From Oscillospiraceae bacterium (GTDB lineage Bacteria; Bacillota; Clostridia; Oscillospirales; Ruminococcaceae): a stretch of DNA of 33,189 nt. The translations under genes were made by a program, and so were the position numbers. Position 1 is the first letter of the stretch, and each line of letters begins with the position of its first letter. The notes beneath the pieces were generated by a model. The model ran no database searches. It had not been told where the DNA came from and saw only the letters and a list, made by a program, of their open reading frames with translations. The DNA lies in NCBI GenBank assembly GCA_009777445.1, contig WRLV01000020.1, positions 1 to 33,189 on the forward strand. Direction: 5' to 3'. This document shows, in pieces, positions 1-8,778 of this stretch.

Positions 1-240
1 CCACAAGTTGAAAAAGCCGTTGTTCGTCTTATGGAACTGTCCGCTGACGAGAAAACGCGTTTGGTTTACGAGTCACGCCATAAAATGGAATGGGATAATT
101 GGGCACGTGAGAGGGCGGCTGTTGAAAAGGGCAGACAGGAAGGCAGACAAGAAGGCATGGAGTTTGGCATACAGGAGACCATTGAAAGGTTTAGACGGGG
201 CGGCATGTCTGATGAAGAAATCAATAAATACCTGCATTAA
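1..240 (+). CDS. Rpn-family recombination-promoting nuclease / putative transposase, C-terminal fragment
   Basis: The open frame runs in from the left edge and ends at a TAA at 238-240, so only the last 79 residues are seen. The tail reads VRLMELSADEKTRLVYESR, then a charged stretch with GRQEGRQEG repeats, then a short GMSDEEINKYL end. From family knowledge, this pattern (a 'MSxDEKxRxxYExR' helix, a Glu/Gly/Lys/Gln linker, and a closing helix that looks like a small DNA-binding helix) is typical of the C-terminus of Rpn/YhgA-like PD-(D/E)XK proteins. These are often annotated as putative transposases. The nuclease core lies outside the window, so activity cannot be judged. A second frame (8-268) overlaps it but has no family resemblance. 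The assignment rests on the tail only. Confidence 0.6.
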   Translation, partial: PQVEKAVVRLMELSADEKTRLVYESRHKMEWDNWARERAAVEKGRQEGRQEGMEFGIQETIERFRRGGMSDEEINKYLH

Positions 241-273
241 AGACGGGTTCGTGTGCAGGGACAGATGAAACCC

Positions 274-305
274 CCACCGCCCAACACAAAAGTGTCGGGC
301 GGTGG
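274..305 (+). terminator. Hairpin (CCACCGCCC / GGGCGGTGG), likely terminator
   Basis: A perfect 9-bp stem, CCACCGCCC with GGGCGGTGG, encloses an inner ACAC-AAAA-GTGT stem-loop. It lies 34 bases after the Rpn-like gene and before the dapL promoter. It belongs to the same family as the GGCGGT hairpins at 10682-10714, 14762-14796 and 29707-29737. The T-run after it is weak (TGTTATAT), so termination is inferred. Confidence 0.55.
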
Positions 306-326
306 TGTTATATACGAATTTAACTG

Positions 327-355
327 TTGACTTTTAGTGGGAAATGTGTTAGAAT
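327..355 (+). promoter_or_regulatory. SigA-type promoter of the dapL operon
   Basis: TTGACT at 327-332 and TAGAAT at 350-355 are separated by 17 bases, and a TGn extended -10 precedes the hexamer. The start codon of dapL is about 30 bases downstream, after a GAAAGGA ribosome site. No other convincing promoter was seen until recQ, so it may drive the whole run to gpmI. Confidence 0.7.
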
Positions 356-385
356 GATATTAGAAATCGAAAGGAATTTTGAATT

Positions 386-1594
386 ATGGCTAAAGCTAAT
401 GAAAATTTTAACAGGCTGAAAGAAAGCTATCTTTTTATTGAAATCAGTGAAAAGATTGGCGAATTTGTTAAAAACAATCCCGGGAAACCACTTATCAAAA
501 TGGGAATCGGTGATGTCACTCGCCCTTTAGCACCCGTGGTGGTTGAGGCGATGAAAAATGCCGCCGAAGAAATGGGGGTGGCAGAAACCTTCCGCGGCTA
601 TGAGGACACGGGCAGAGGTTATCTGTTTTTGCGAGAAGCCGTTGCCGGTTATTATTCTGCTATGGGGGTGACAATTGAGCCGGACGAAATACTTATAAGC
701 GATGGCGCGAAATCCGACTGTGGAAATTTAAGCGACATATTTTCCGATGACAATGTTGTGTTGGTTACCGACCCCGTTTATCCCGTCTATAACGATGCTA
801 ACTTAATGGGCGGACGACAGGTTGTGTTTCTTAACTCAAACATTGAAAATTCGTTTGCCGCCACCCCCGATGAGAGTTTGAAAGCCGATATAATTTATAT
901 TTGCTCACCTAACAATCCTACAGGTGCGGCTTATACGACTGAACAGCTTAAAAAATGGGTTGACTATGCCCTTAAAAATAACGCTGTAATTGTCTATGAT
1001 GCGGCATATGAAGCGTTTATACAAGACGATGAGCTTCCGCGAAGTATCTATCAAATTGACGGGGCTGAAAAATGCGCAATTGAGGTTTGCTCTCTCTCAA
1101 AAACGGCAGGGTTCACCGGAACCCGTTGCGGTTATACCGTTGTCCCAGAGCTTCTTGAGCTTGAACTGAAAGACGGGACGAAAACCACCGCTCAAAAGCT
1201 GTGGCGCCGCCGTCAAAGCACTAAATTCAACGGCGTTTCTTATCCCGTTCAGCGTGCTGCTCAGGCAGTGTTTTCAGAAGAAGGTCAAAAGCAAGTGCGT
1301 GACACGATTGCATACTATCAAAACAATGCAAAAATAATTACCTCAACTTTTGATAAATTGGGAATAACTTATACGGGCGGCAAAAACTCACCGTATGTTT
1401 GGTTCAAGTGCCCCGGAACAATGAGCGACCGTGAATTTTTCGATTATATGTTAAAAACCATTCAAGTGGTTGGAACGCCCGGTTCGGGTTTCGGAAAGAA
1501 CGGCGAAGGTTGGTTCCGATTGACTTCATTCAATACCGCTGAAAATACCACCGAGGCAATGAAGCGTTTCGAGAAAATGTATGAGCAGTTTTAG
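386..1594 (+). CDS. dapL: LL-diaminopimelate aminotransferase
   Basis: This PLP enzyme (fold type I) converts tetrahydrodipicolinate directly to LL-diaminopimelate with glutamate as amino donor. It is a one-step route to lysine and peptidoglycan precursors and acts in the cytoplasm. The 402-residue protein has the usual DapL length. Visible marks are MGIGDVTRPLAP near residue 39, the SPNNPTG motif at 174-180, and the PLP-lysine motif SLSKTAGFTGTRCGY with Lys at about 239. The ATG at 386 follows GAAAGGA and the SigA promoter at 327-355. The 3' end overlaps trmL by 14 bases, which suggests translational coupling. No other lysine genes are nearby; the gene heads a mixed housekeeping operon. Confidence 0.96.
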   Translation: MAKANENFNRLKESYLFIEISEKIGEFVKNNPGKPLIKMGIGDVTRPLAPVVVEAMKNAAEEMGVAETFRGYEDTGRGYLFLREAVAGYYSAMGVTIEPDEILISDGAKSDCGNLSDIFSDDNVVLVTDPVYPVYNDANLMGGRQVVFLNSNIENSFAATPDESLKADIIYICSPNNPTGAAYTTEQLKKWVDYALKNNAVIVYDAAYEAFIQDDELPRSIYQIDGAEKCAIEVCSLSKTAGFTGTRCGYTVVPELLELELKDGTKTTAQKLWRRRQSTKFNGVSYPVQRAAQAVFSEEGQKQVRDTIAYYQNNAKIITSTFDKLGITYTGGKNSPYVWFKCPGTMSDREFFDYMLKTIQVVGTPGSGFGKNGEGWFRLTSFNTAENTTEAMKRFEKMYEQF

Positions 1595-2087
1595 AGAGTT
1601 AAACATTGTCCTGTCAGAGCCGCAAATTCCTCAAAACACGGGGAATATTGCCCGAACTTGTGCGGCAACGGGGGCGCGGTTACATCTAATCAAGCCGATG
1701 GGTTTCACCCCGAGCGATGCAAAACTAAAGCGCGCCGGATTGGATTATTGGGGGTTGCTTGACATAACCTATTATGAGGGTTTAAGCGAATTTATTGAGA
1801 AAACTAACGGCGAAATTCTCTATTATTTCTCGACAAAGGCGGCGAAAACTTATTCAGACATAGTTTATCCCGATAAGGCTTTTATTGTGTTCGGGCGTGA
1901 AGATGCCGGGCTTCCCGAATCTTTGTTAGTGCAAAATCTTGATTCTTGCGTGAGGATTCCTATGATAAGCGATGCGCGAAGCCTTAATCTTGCTAACAGC
2001 GTTGCCATTGCGGCGTATGAAATTCTAAGGCAGTGGGGGTTTCCGCGTTTGTCGGCGGCAGGAAAACTTGCAAATTTACAAGACTAA
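1581..2087 (+). CDS. trmL: tRNA (cytidine(34)-2'-O)-methyltransferase (SPOUT family)
   Basis: Predicted to 2'-O-methylate the wobble base (C34/U34) of leucine tRNAs with S-adenosylmethionine. The 168-residue length fits TrmL. SPOUT knot motifs are visible: EPQIPQNTGNIARTC near residue 13, KRAGLDYW, VFGREDAGLP, and IPM followed by RSLNLANSVAIAAYE near the C-terminus. The ATG lies inside the end of dapL, 14 bases before the dapL stop, and no separate promoter is seen. The residues after about 155 (FPRLSAAGKLANLQD) extend slightly past the usual end. Other SPOUT enzymes are less likely because the protein is short and lacks an N-terminal RNA-binding domain. Confidence 0.92.
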   Translation: MSSFRELNIVLSEPQIPQNTGNIARTCAATGARLHLIKPMGFTPSDAKLKRAGLDYWGLLDITYYEGLSEFIEKTNGEILYYFSTKAAKTYSDIVYPDKAFIVFGREDAGLPESLLVQNLDSCVRIPMISDARSLNLANSVAIAAYEILRQWGFPRLSAAGKLANLQD

Positions 2088-2109
2088 AAAAATGAAAGGC
2101 ATTTTAAAA

Positions 2110-2970
2110 ATGAATAAATATCGTTTAATTACCGACAGTGGGGCTGATATAACCAAAGAGATGGCACAGCAGCACGAAATAGACTTAATTCCATTTAGCA
2201 TACTCATAGATGACAAAGAGTACTGGGAGACTATAGATTTAACGACTCAACAATTCTACGAGCTTGCGGTTAAGTCCCCGACAATCCCAAAAACAAATCA
2301 AATCACAACAGGGCGTTTTGAAGAAAAAATCATCAAGTGTCTTGATGACGGGGTGCAGGATATTATAATAGTGACTATTAATTCCGCGGGTTCGGGGACG
2401 TATCAAGCCGCCCTTAACGCAAAGGCAAATTTGAGCGACAGGCTTGACGGGGTGAATCTTCATATAATTGATAGCCACACCTATTCAATCGGCTATGGCT
2501 ATCCCGTGGTTGAGGCGGCGAAAAAACTCAAAGCCGGAAAAAGCGTGAAAAGCGTAATCGACTATCTTGAAGACTGGTTCGCGCAAGTTCAGGTTTGTTT
2601 AGTTGGCTTTGACCTTCGGCATATGAAAAAATCAGGCAGAATAACAGCGGCGGCATCGTTTATGGGCGAGCTTATGGGAATTCGCCCTATTATAAGAATG
2701 AAGAATGACAAAACGATGGTTGTTCAAAAGGTGAGGGGCGATAAAGCCGTGATTGAAGCGGCGGTTGAATATGTGGCACAAACGTTGGTTCCCGAAACGC
2801 CGTGGACTCTTTTGAGAACCACTGTCACCGAATATGAAGAGGCTTTTGTTAAGGGGCTGACTAAAAAAATCGGCTACCCACCCGCGTTTGAGGGTTATTC
2901 GGGTTGTGCCGTGTCGTCTAATGCAGGGACTAAGATGTTCGCCATCTTATATAAAACCAACTTGGAATAA
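2110..2970 (+). CDS. DegV family fatty-acid-binding protein
   Basis: DegV proteins bind a fatty acid between two domains. In Firmicutes, FakB-type members present it to the kinase FakA. I place the start at ATG 2110 ([13 protein letters not shown]), 286 residues, because GAAAGG lies about 9 bases upstream and family members begin this way. The frame is also open from a TTG at 2068 and an ATG at 2092. Motifs seen are ITDSGADI at the start, [19 protein letters not shown] and [13 protein letters not shown], which match the DegV ligand pocket. It lies 22 bases after trmL and 26 before pgk, on the same strand. No fakA-like kinase is in the window, so the lipid partner is unknown. Confidence 0.9.
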   Translation: MNKYRLITDSGADITKEMAQQHEIDLIPFSILIDDKEYWETIDLTTQQFYELAVKSPTIPKTNQITTGRFEEKIIKCLDDGVQDIIIVTINSAGSGTYQAALNAKANLSDRLDGVNLHIIDSHTYSIGYGYPVVEAAKKLKAGKSVKSVIDYLEDWFAQVQVCLVGFDLRHMKKSGRITAAASFMGELMGIRPIIRMKNDKTMVVQKVRGDKAVIEAAVEYVAQTLVPETPWTLLRTTVTEYEEAFVKGLTKKIGYPPAFEGYSGCAVSSNAGTKMFAILYKTNLE

Positions 2971-2996
2971 GTTGCAAAGAAAGGCAGGAAAATTTT

Positions 2997-4208
2997 ATGG
3001 GGAAACTAAACAAGAAGAGCGTAGACGATTTAAATTTATGCTCAAAGCGCGTATTGGTTCGTTGTGACTTCAACGTACCTCTTAAAGAAGGGGAGATTAC
3101 TGATGACGGGCGGATTAAAGCCGCGCTGCCGACAATCCGAAAACTTATATCTGAACATGCGCAGGTGGTTCTTTGTTCGCATTTGGGTAAACCAAAGAAC
3201 GGGCCCGAGGATAAGTTTTCTCTTAAACCCGTTGCCGATAGGCTTACCAAGCTTTTGGAAAAGCAGGTGACATTCGCTAAAGATGATGCAGTGGTAGGCC
3301 CAAACTCGTTAAGGGTAATTGAGGCGATGAAAGACGGTGACGTTGTTTTGTTAGAAAACACACGTTTTCGCTCTGAAGAAACCAAAAACGATGATGCTTT
3401 CAGCAAAGAGTTAGCAAGCATAGCCGACATATATGTCAACGATGCATTCGGCTCTGCCCACCGCGCCCATTGTTCAACAGCAGGGGTTGTTAAATTCGTT
3501 GAGGAAAGTGCTGTAGGGTACCTTATAAACAAGGAAATTGAATTTTTAGGTAACGCAATTGAAGAACCCGAACGTCCTTTTGTCGCGATTTTAGGCGGCG
3601 CGAAAGTTGCCGATAAGTTGAATGTAATTTCAAACTTATTAGACAAATGCGACACCCTTATAATAGGCGGCGGTATGGCATATACATTTATAAAAGCGCA
3701 GGGCGGCGATATTGGGAACTCTTTAGTTGACAACGAGAAGCTTGACTATTGCAACGAAATGCTTTCTAAAGCCAAAAGTTTGGGGAAAACCATACTTTTG
3801 CCCGTTGATTCGGTTAACTCTCCGTCTTTCCCTAATCCGATTGACGGGGGTATACAAATCGAAATCACGGCGGCAAATCAACTTAGCGCGGGGACTTTAG
3901 GGCTTGATATAGGCCCCGAAAGCCAAAAAATATTCGCGGCGGCAGTTTCAAACGCGAAAACAGTTGTTTGGAATGGGCCTATGGGAGTATTTGAAAATCC
4001 CACGCTTGCGAAAGGAACTATTGCGGTGGCGGCGGCATTAGCTCAAACAAATGCCACAACAATAATCGGCGGCGGCGACAGTGCGGCGGCTATAGTTCAG
4101 TTGGGGTTTGCCGACAAAGTCACACACATATCAACCGGCGGCGGCGCGTCGTTGGAATATCTTGAGGGTAAAACGTTACCGGGGATTGACGTACTTGACG
4201 ATAATTGA
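2997..4208 (+). CDS. pgk: Phosphoglycerate kinase
   Basis: Transfers the acyl phosphate of 1,3-bisphosphoglycerate to ADP, giving 3-phosphoglycerate and ATP in lower glycolysis. The 403-residue protein is full length. Motifs include [12 protein letters not shown] near residue 18, LCSHLGKPK, the substrate segment [21 protein letters not shown], and the nucleotide-binding GGGDSAAA and [14 protein letters not shown] near the end. The ATG follows GAAAGGCAGG. It is followed by tpiA and gpmI; a gapdh gene, a common neighbour, is absent here. The TGA at 4206-4208 falls inside the first TTGAC unit of the repeat at 4205-4275. Confidence 0.97.
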   Translation: MGKLNKKSVDDLNLCSKRVLVRCDFNVPLKEGEITDDGRIKAALPTIRKLISEHAQVVLCSHLGKPKNGPEDKFSLKPVADRLTKLLEKQVTFAKDDAVVGPNSLRVIEAMKDGDVVLLENTRFRSEETKNDDAFSKELASIADIYVNDAFGSAHRAHCSTAGVVKFVEESAVGYLINKEIEFLGNAIEEPERPFVAILGGAKVADKLNVISNLLDKCDTLIIGGGMAYTFIKAQGGDIGNSLVDNEKLDYCNEMLSKAKSLGKTILLPVDSVNSPSFPNPIDGGIQIEITAANQLSAGTLGLDIGPESQKIFAAAVSNAKTVVWNGPMGVFENPTLAKGTIAVAAALAQTNATTIIGGGDSAAAIVQLGFADKVTHISTGGGASLEYLEGKTLPGIDVLDDN

Positions 4209-4275
4209 CGAACAGTTGACAGTTGACAATTGACAGTTGACAGTTGTGGTGTCGCCGTTGGCGACGGGTTTTATT
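4205..4275 (+). repeat. Gene-end modular repeat, copy 1 (heptamer tract plus hairpin)
   Basis: About five TTGACAR heptamers are followed by TGTGGT and a hairpin, GTCGCC (4251-4256), GTT, GGCGAC (4260-4265), then GGGTTTTATTT. The first TTGAC supplies the stop of pgk. It sits inside the pgk-tpiA gap of what looks like one operon, so it need not fully terminate transcription. It lacks the distal GGCGGT hairpin of the full-length copies. Confidence 0.85.
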
Positions 4276-4301
4276 TGTGCAGAAAGGACATGTTTTAAAT
4301 T

Positions 4302-5096
4302 ATGAATAAATCTAAAAGAAGAGCTATTATAGCGGGAAACTGGAAGATGAATAAGACGGCTGCTGAAGCGGTCGCGTTGACTGAGGAAATTAAAAACTCG
4401 GTGTTCAGCGGAAGGACACAAGACTGTGAAGTCGTCCTTTGCGTGCCGTTCACCAGCCTTCAGGCTGTGGTAAAAGCGGTTGAAGGCACGAGCATTAAAG
4501 TGGGTGCGCAAAACGTCCATTTCGAGCCTTGTGGGGCGTTCACCGGTGAAATATCGGTTGACATGCTTAAAGAAATAGGGGTTGAATATGTGATTGTGGG
4601 GCATTCTGAGCGGCGGCAATATTTCGGCGAGACCGACCAAACTGTCAATAAACGCGCTAAAGCCGCGTTGGCAGGAGGGCTTGTTCCCATTGTTTGCATA
4701 GGCGAGTTGCTTTCACAGCGCGAATCGGGCGAGACTGAAAATGTTCTTTCGTCTCAACTTAAATTGTGTTTAGAGGGAATGTCTGAGAGCGACATCAAAA
4801 AAGTGGTAATAGCTTATGAGCCTGTTTGGGCGATAGGCACAGGAAAAACCGCAACCGATGAACAAGCCGGCGATGCTTGTCTGTTTATCAGAGAATGTAT
4901 TGCAAAACTTTATAACCACGAAATTGCCGATGGAATAACCATACAATACGGCGGTTCGATGAACGCCGCCAACGCGGCAGGATTGCTCTCGAAAGAAGAT
5001 GTTGACGGCGGTCTGATTGGCGGTGCATCACTCAAAGCAATTGATTTCTCAAAAATCGTTAAGTCGGCGAACACTTTAGAAAGAAGGTTCTTATGA
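4302..5096 (+). CDS. tpiA: Triosephosphate isomerase
   Basis: Interconverts dihydroxyacetone phosphate and glyceraldehyde 3-phosphate. The 264 residues fit the family, with a short basic N-terminal addition (MNKSKRR). Catalytic residues are visible: Asn13 and Lys15 in AGNWKMN, His101 in VGHSERR, and Glu173 in AYEPVWAIGTGKTA. The phosphate-gripper YGGSM and GGLIGGASL occur near the end. The ATG at 4302 follows AAAGGA with a longish 13-base gap. The stop overlaps the gpmI start by 4 bases (ATGA), so the two are coupled. It is separated from pgk by a 93-base gap that holds a repeat element. Confidence 0.97.
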   Translation: MNKSKRRAIIAGNWKMNKTAAEAVALTEEIKNSVFSGRTQDCEVVLCVPFTSLQAVVKAVEGTSIKVGAQNVHFEPCGAFTGEISVDMLKEIGVEYVIVGHSERRQYFGETDQTVNKRAKAALAGGLVPIVCIGELLSQRESGETENVLSSQLKLCLEGMSESDIKKVVIAYEPVWAIGTGKTATDEQAGDACLFIRECIAKLYNHEIADGITIQYGGSMNAANAAGLLSKEDVDGGLIGGASLKAIDFSKIVKSANTLERRFL

Positions 5097-6664
5097 GCAA
5101 GAAAATTCTCTTAGTGGTAATGGACGGAATTGGTTTTTCACAGACCGGGTTGGGGGATGCGGTTTCGCTTGCCAACACCCCCACCCTTGACAGGCTTATG
5201 AAAGAATGTCAGGTGAAAAAGCTGAAGGCCCACGGAACGGCTGTAGGGTTGCCCTGTGATGATGACATGGGTAACAGCGAGGTTGGGCATAACGCACTTG
5301 GGTGCGGACAGGTGTATTCACAAGGGGCAAAGTTGGTTAACGAGGCAATTGCCAACGGCAGTATTTATCAATCTCAAGCCTGGCGTGAAGTTGTTGAAAA
5401 GCCTTTAAGCAACAACGGCACACTTCATTTTATCGGCTTACTGTCTGACGGAAATGTTCACTCAAACATAGAACATCTTTTCGACATGCTCAAAAGGGCA
5501 AAACAAGACGGCATTAAATCAGTGAGAGTGCATATACTCTTAGACGGCAGAGATGTTCCGTCTACCTCCGCGCTTGAGTATGTCGAGAGACTTGAAAAGG
5601 TTTTAGCTGAATTGAACTCTCCGGACTTTAACGGCAAAATCGCTTCGGGTGGCGGCAGAATGAAGGTCACGATGGACCGCTATCAGGCTGATTGGGGCAT
5701 GGTTGAATGCGGTTGGAAAACCCACGTATTAGCTCAAGGGCGGCAATTTGAATCAGCTTCACAAGCTATAGAGACACTAAGAGCAGAAAACATAGGAATC
5801 ATAGACCAAGACATTCCACCCTTTGTCATATCCGCAAACGAAGCGATTTTAGATGGCGACAGCGTTGTTCTCTTTAATTTCCGCGGCGACCGCGCTATTG
5901 AAATATCTATGGCGTTTGACAACGATGAGTTTGAGTTTTTTGAACGTGGGAAAAAACCGGACATCTGCTACGCCGGAATGTTGCAGTATGACGGGGATTT
6001 GCAGTTGCCGAAACGCTATCTTGTTAACCCCCCCGAAATAAAAAATACACTCACCGATTTGTTAGTGAGCAATAACATTCGACAATACGCCGTGTCTGAA
6101 ACGCAAAAATATGGGCATGTCACCTATTTCTGGAACGGCAACAGAAGCGGAAAAACGAGTGAAGAGCTTGAAACTTTCAAGGAAATACCATCTGATAATG
6201 TGAGCTTTTCGCAACGCCCGTGGATGAAGTCGGCTGAAATCACCGATGACCTAATCGCGGCAATTAAGTCGCAAAAGTATGACTTCATTCGCGCGAACTT
6301 CCCTAACGGCGACATGGTGGGCCACACGGGGAGCCTTGATGCCACCATAATCGGTGTTGAGGCCGTGGATTTAGCATTGGCGCGGCTTATTCCGGTTTGC
6401 GATGAATACGGCATAACGCTGATTGTCACTGCCGACCACGGAAACGCCGACGAAATGCTTGAAAAAGACAAAAAAGGAAACACGGCGATAAGAACCGCCC
6501 ACTCGCTCAATGCAGTTCCGTTTTTCATTTACGAGAAAACGAAAAAATACACCCTCAAAGAAGGCGACAACTTCGGCCTCGCAAACGTCGCCCCGACTAT
6601 TGCGAAGTTGTTAGGATTGACACCGCCAGAGTGTTGGGACGAACAATTGACAATGTACAATTGA
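5093..6664 (+). CDS. gpmI: 2,3-bisphosphoglycerate-independent phosphoglycerate mutase
   Basis: Manganese-dependent alkaline-phosphatase-superfamily enzyme that converts 3- to 2-phosphoglycerate. The 523-residue length is slightly above the usual 510. Visible are the metal DG motif at the start (VVMDGIG), the phosphoserine motif GNSEVGHNALG with Ser62, LLSDGNVHSN, HILLDGRDVP, NFRGDRA, FPNGDMVGHTG and VTADHGNADEM. The ATG overlaps the tpiA stop. The last residues, DEQLTMYN, and the stop codon at 6662-6664 are encoded by a copy of the gene-end repeat, so the natural C-terminus has probably been rewritten by its arrival. This is the last gene of the glycolytic run. Confidence 0.96.
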   Translation: MSKKILLVVMDGIGFSQTGLGDAVSLANTPTLDRLMKECQVKKLKAHGTAVGLPCDDDMGNSEVGHNALGCGQVYSQGAKLVNEAIANGSIYQSQAWREVVEKPLSNNGTLHFIGLLSDGNVHSNIEHLFDMLKRAKQDGIKSVRVHILLDGRDVPSTSALEYVERLEKVLAELNSPDFNGKIASGGGRMKVTMDRYQADWGMVECGWKTHVLAQGRQFESASQAIETLRAENIGIIDQDIPPFVISANEAILDGDSVVLFNFRGDRAIEISMAFDNDEFEFFERGKKPDICYAGMLQYDGDLQLPKRYLVNPPEIKNTLTDLLVSNNIRQYAVSETQKYGHVTYFWNGNRSGKTSEELETFKEIPSDNVSFSQRPWMKSAEITDDLIAAIKSQKYDFIRANFPNGDMVGHTGSLDATIIGVEAVDLALARLIPVCDEYGITLIVTADHGNADEMLEKDKKGNTAIRTAHSLNAVPFFIYEKTKKYTLKEGDNFGLANVAPTIAKLLGLTPPECWDEQLTMYN

Positions 6665-6726
6665 CAATTGACAATTGTGGTGTCCGCTTGCGCGGACGGA
6701 TTGTAGGGGACGGGCTTGCTCGTCCC
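6638..6726 (+). repeat. Gene-end modular repeat, copy 2 (with GGGACGGG module)
   Basis: Begins GACGAACAATTGACAATGTAC within the gpmI coding end, continues as TTGACAA heptamers, and reaches a hairpin GTCCGC (6682-6687), TTGC, GCGGAC (6692-6697). Immediately after is a second, different palindrome, GGGACG (6707-6712) with CGTCCC (6721-6726), preceded by TTGTAG. The TGA of gpmI lies in the heptamer tract. The rest of the gap to recQ contains a partial echo (GGGGTGGGCAAGCCC) and no gene. Confidence 0.85.
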
Positions 6727-6788
6727 GCAATTTGCAGATGTTTAAAAGACGGGGTGGGCAAGCCCTAATTTATTAAGGAAAAACTTCA

Positions 6789-8635
6789 ATGACTAAACAA
6801 GACATTCTGAAACAATACTTCGGCTATGACGATTTTCGCAATGGGCAGGAAGAACTCATAAACGGGATTTTACAAGGAAAAGATGTTCTCGGAATTATGC
6901 CGACAGGGGCGGGAAAATCAATCTGTTTTCAAATCCCTGCCGCCATGTTTTTGGGGTTGACAATTGTTATTTCGCCGCTCATTTCTCTAATGAAAGACCA
7001 AGTAAATGCTCTTACACAATCAGGAATTTCAGCGGCGTTAATTAATTCAACGCTCTCTGAACAAGAAATGTTTTTTACTTTACAAGAAGCACGTAACAAT
7101 GCTTACAAGTTGATTTATGTTGCTCCCGAGCGGTTATTAAATTCTAACTTTTTAAATTTCGCGCAATCTGTTAATATTTCAATGGTGACGGTGGACGAGG
7201 CGCATTGTATTTCGCAATGGGGGCATGATTTCCGACCGAGTTATTCTCAAATTACTATGTTCATAGAGCAACTTTATGAACGTCCGGTTATATCCGCATT
7301 TACCGCAACAGCTACTCCGCAGGTACGTGAAGATATAGTGAGTTTACTTGGGCTTAAAAATCCGGTCAGAGTCGTGACGGGATTTGACCGCCCTAATCTT
7401 TTTTTGGTGTACAAAAACACAGTAATCAAGAATATAAATTTAATGCGTTATTAAATTTTTTGAAAGAGCGTAAAGAAAAAAACGGCATTATCTATTGTAT
7501 ATCACGCGCATTAGTTGAAGAAGTTTGTTCAGGTTTATGTGAACGTGGCTATAACGCTTCACGATATCACGCAGGGCTATCTGACACAGAGCGTAGAATT
7601 AATCAAGACGATTTCATTTTTGACAGGGTGCAAATTATGGTTGCCACAAATGCGTTTGGAATGGGAATTGATAAGTCAAATGTGTCCTTCGTTGTGCATT
7701 ATAATATGCCCAAAGATATTGAAAGTTATTATCAAGAAGCAGGGCGAGCAGGGCGTGACGGCGAACCCGCCGATTGCTTATTGCTATGGGGCGGAAAAGA
7801 CATCAACACCAACACGTGGCTGATTGAAAACTCCCGGGATATTGCTAAAATGAAAGAAGGAGTGTCTCCAGAACAAGTAGAACAATCTTTGGAAAACTCA
7901 CGTGCAAAACTGCGTGAAATGACCTTTTACAGCACAACCAACGATTGTTTACGCAGACGGTTGCTAAATTATTTCGGGGAAACTCCCGCTTCATATTGCG
8001 GCAATTGCAGCAACTGTAATACACACTTTGAAACAGTTGATGTTACTGTTATGACACAGAAAATTCTTTCATGTGTAGGGCGTTTAAATCAGCGTTTCGG
8101 AATTAAAATGATTGTTGATGTTTTACGCGGAAACGCGGAAAATCGAATATTGGAATTAGAATTAAATAAGCTGTCAACTTACGGTATTTGTGCGGATATT
8201 TCCACAGGGAGAATCCGTGATATAATTAACCATTTAATTATATCGGATTATTTAGTCAAGACCGATAGTGAGTATCCTGTTATACGTTTTGGGACACGCG
8301 CAAACGAAGTATTGCGAGAAAGTGGGACGGTGTCTATGAAACTGCCTGTCAAAGACAACATTCGACCTAAACAACCTAAGAGTGTTAAACAATCGGTTGT
8401 TTTAAAACCTTTTGACAAACGGTTATTTGAGGTTTTGCGAAGATTAAGATTAACGATTGCAAACGAACAAAACGCACCGGCTTTCACCGTATTTTCAGAC
8501 AGCACTTTAACCGATATGTGCATAAAATTGCCTGCTACACCAGAAGAATTTTTAACTGTGTCGGGTGTCGGTAATGTGAAATGCGAAAAATACGGCGAGC
8601 GATTCTTGAAGTGCATTTCAGAGTTCAATATATAA
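6789..8635 (+). pseudogene. recQ: ATP-dependent DNA helicase RecQ, split by a -1 shift at a T7 run
   Basis: A 3'-5' DNA helicase of recombination and replication-fork repair, read in two frames. The first part (6789-7454) has Walker A MPTGAGKS (Lys43), DEAH at 136-139 with ISQWGHDFRPSY, and SAFTATATPQVR. The second part (open before 7460, to 8635) has GIIYCISR, ATNAFGMGIDKSNV, YYQEAGRAGRDGEPADC, a zinc-binding CGNCSNC, and an HRDC-like C-terminus. Adding one T to the T7 run at 7399-7405 gives RPNLFFGVQK and joins NALLNFLKERKEKNGIIYC in frame, exactly the expected RecQ order, about 615 residues in all. Causes could be phase variation, -1 ribosomal or polymerase slippage, recent decay, or a homopolymer read error. 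The ATG at 6789 follows AAGGAA. Confidence 0.88.
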
Positions 8636-8719
8636 TAAATTCATCATGCGAAAGTTTGGCATTGGGAATGTAAATTTAGTATAAATTCTGAATTGTCAAT
8701 AGGTTTTTGAAAAAAAGTC

Positions 8720-8748
8720 TTGCAAATTTAATCGGCTTATGTTATAAT
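8720..8748 (+). promoter_or_regulatory. Extended -10 promoter of pdxST
   Basis: TTGCAA (8720-8725), 17-base spacer, and TGT-TATAAT (-10 at 8743-8748) stand 30 bases before the pdxS start. The 84 bases between recQ and this promoter show no gene or clear terminator. Confidence 0.7.
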
Positions 8749-8778
8749 AAGTTGCAAAGTCTAATGCGAGGAAAGGGC

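Noticed and set aside
1-240. RAYT-type transposase as mover of the repeat family
   Set aside because: The visible tail matches Rpn/PD-(D/E)XK proteins, not the HUH (Y1) RAYT family, and it lies far from most copies.
2930-3733. Long minus-strand open frame opposite pgk (267 codons)
   Set aside because: It lies inside a clear pgk gene, is rich in Ser/Pro as expected of a shadow frame, and has no family resemblance.
4176-4640. Minus-strand open frame over the pgk end and tpiA start
   Set aside because: It reads the antisense of the heptamer repeat (stop-free by nature) and of tpiA; no protein family is recognisable.
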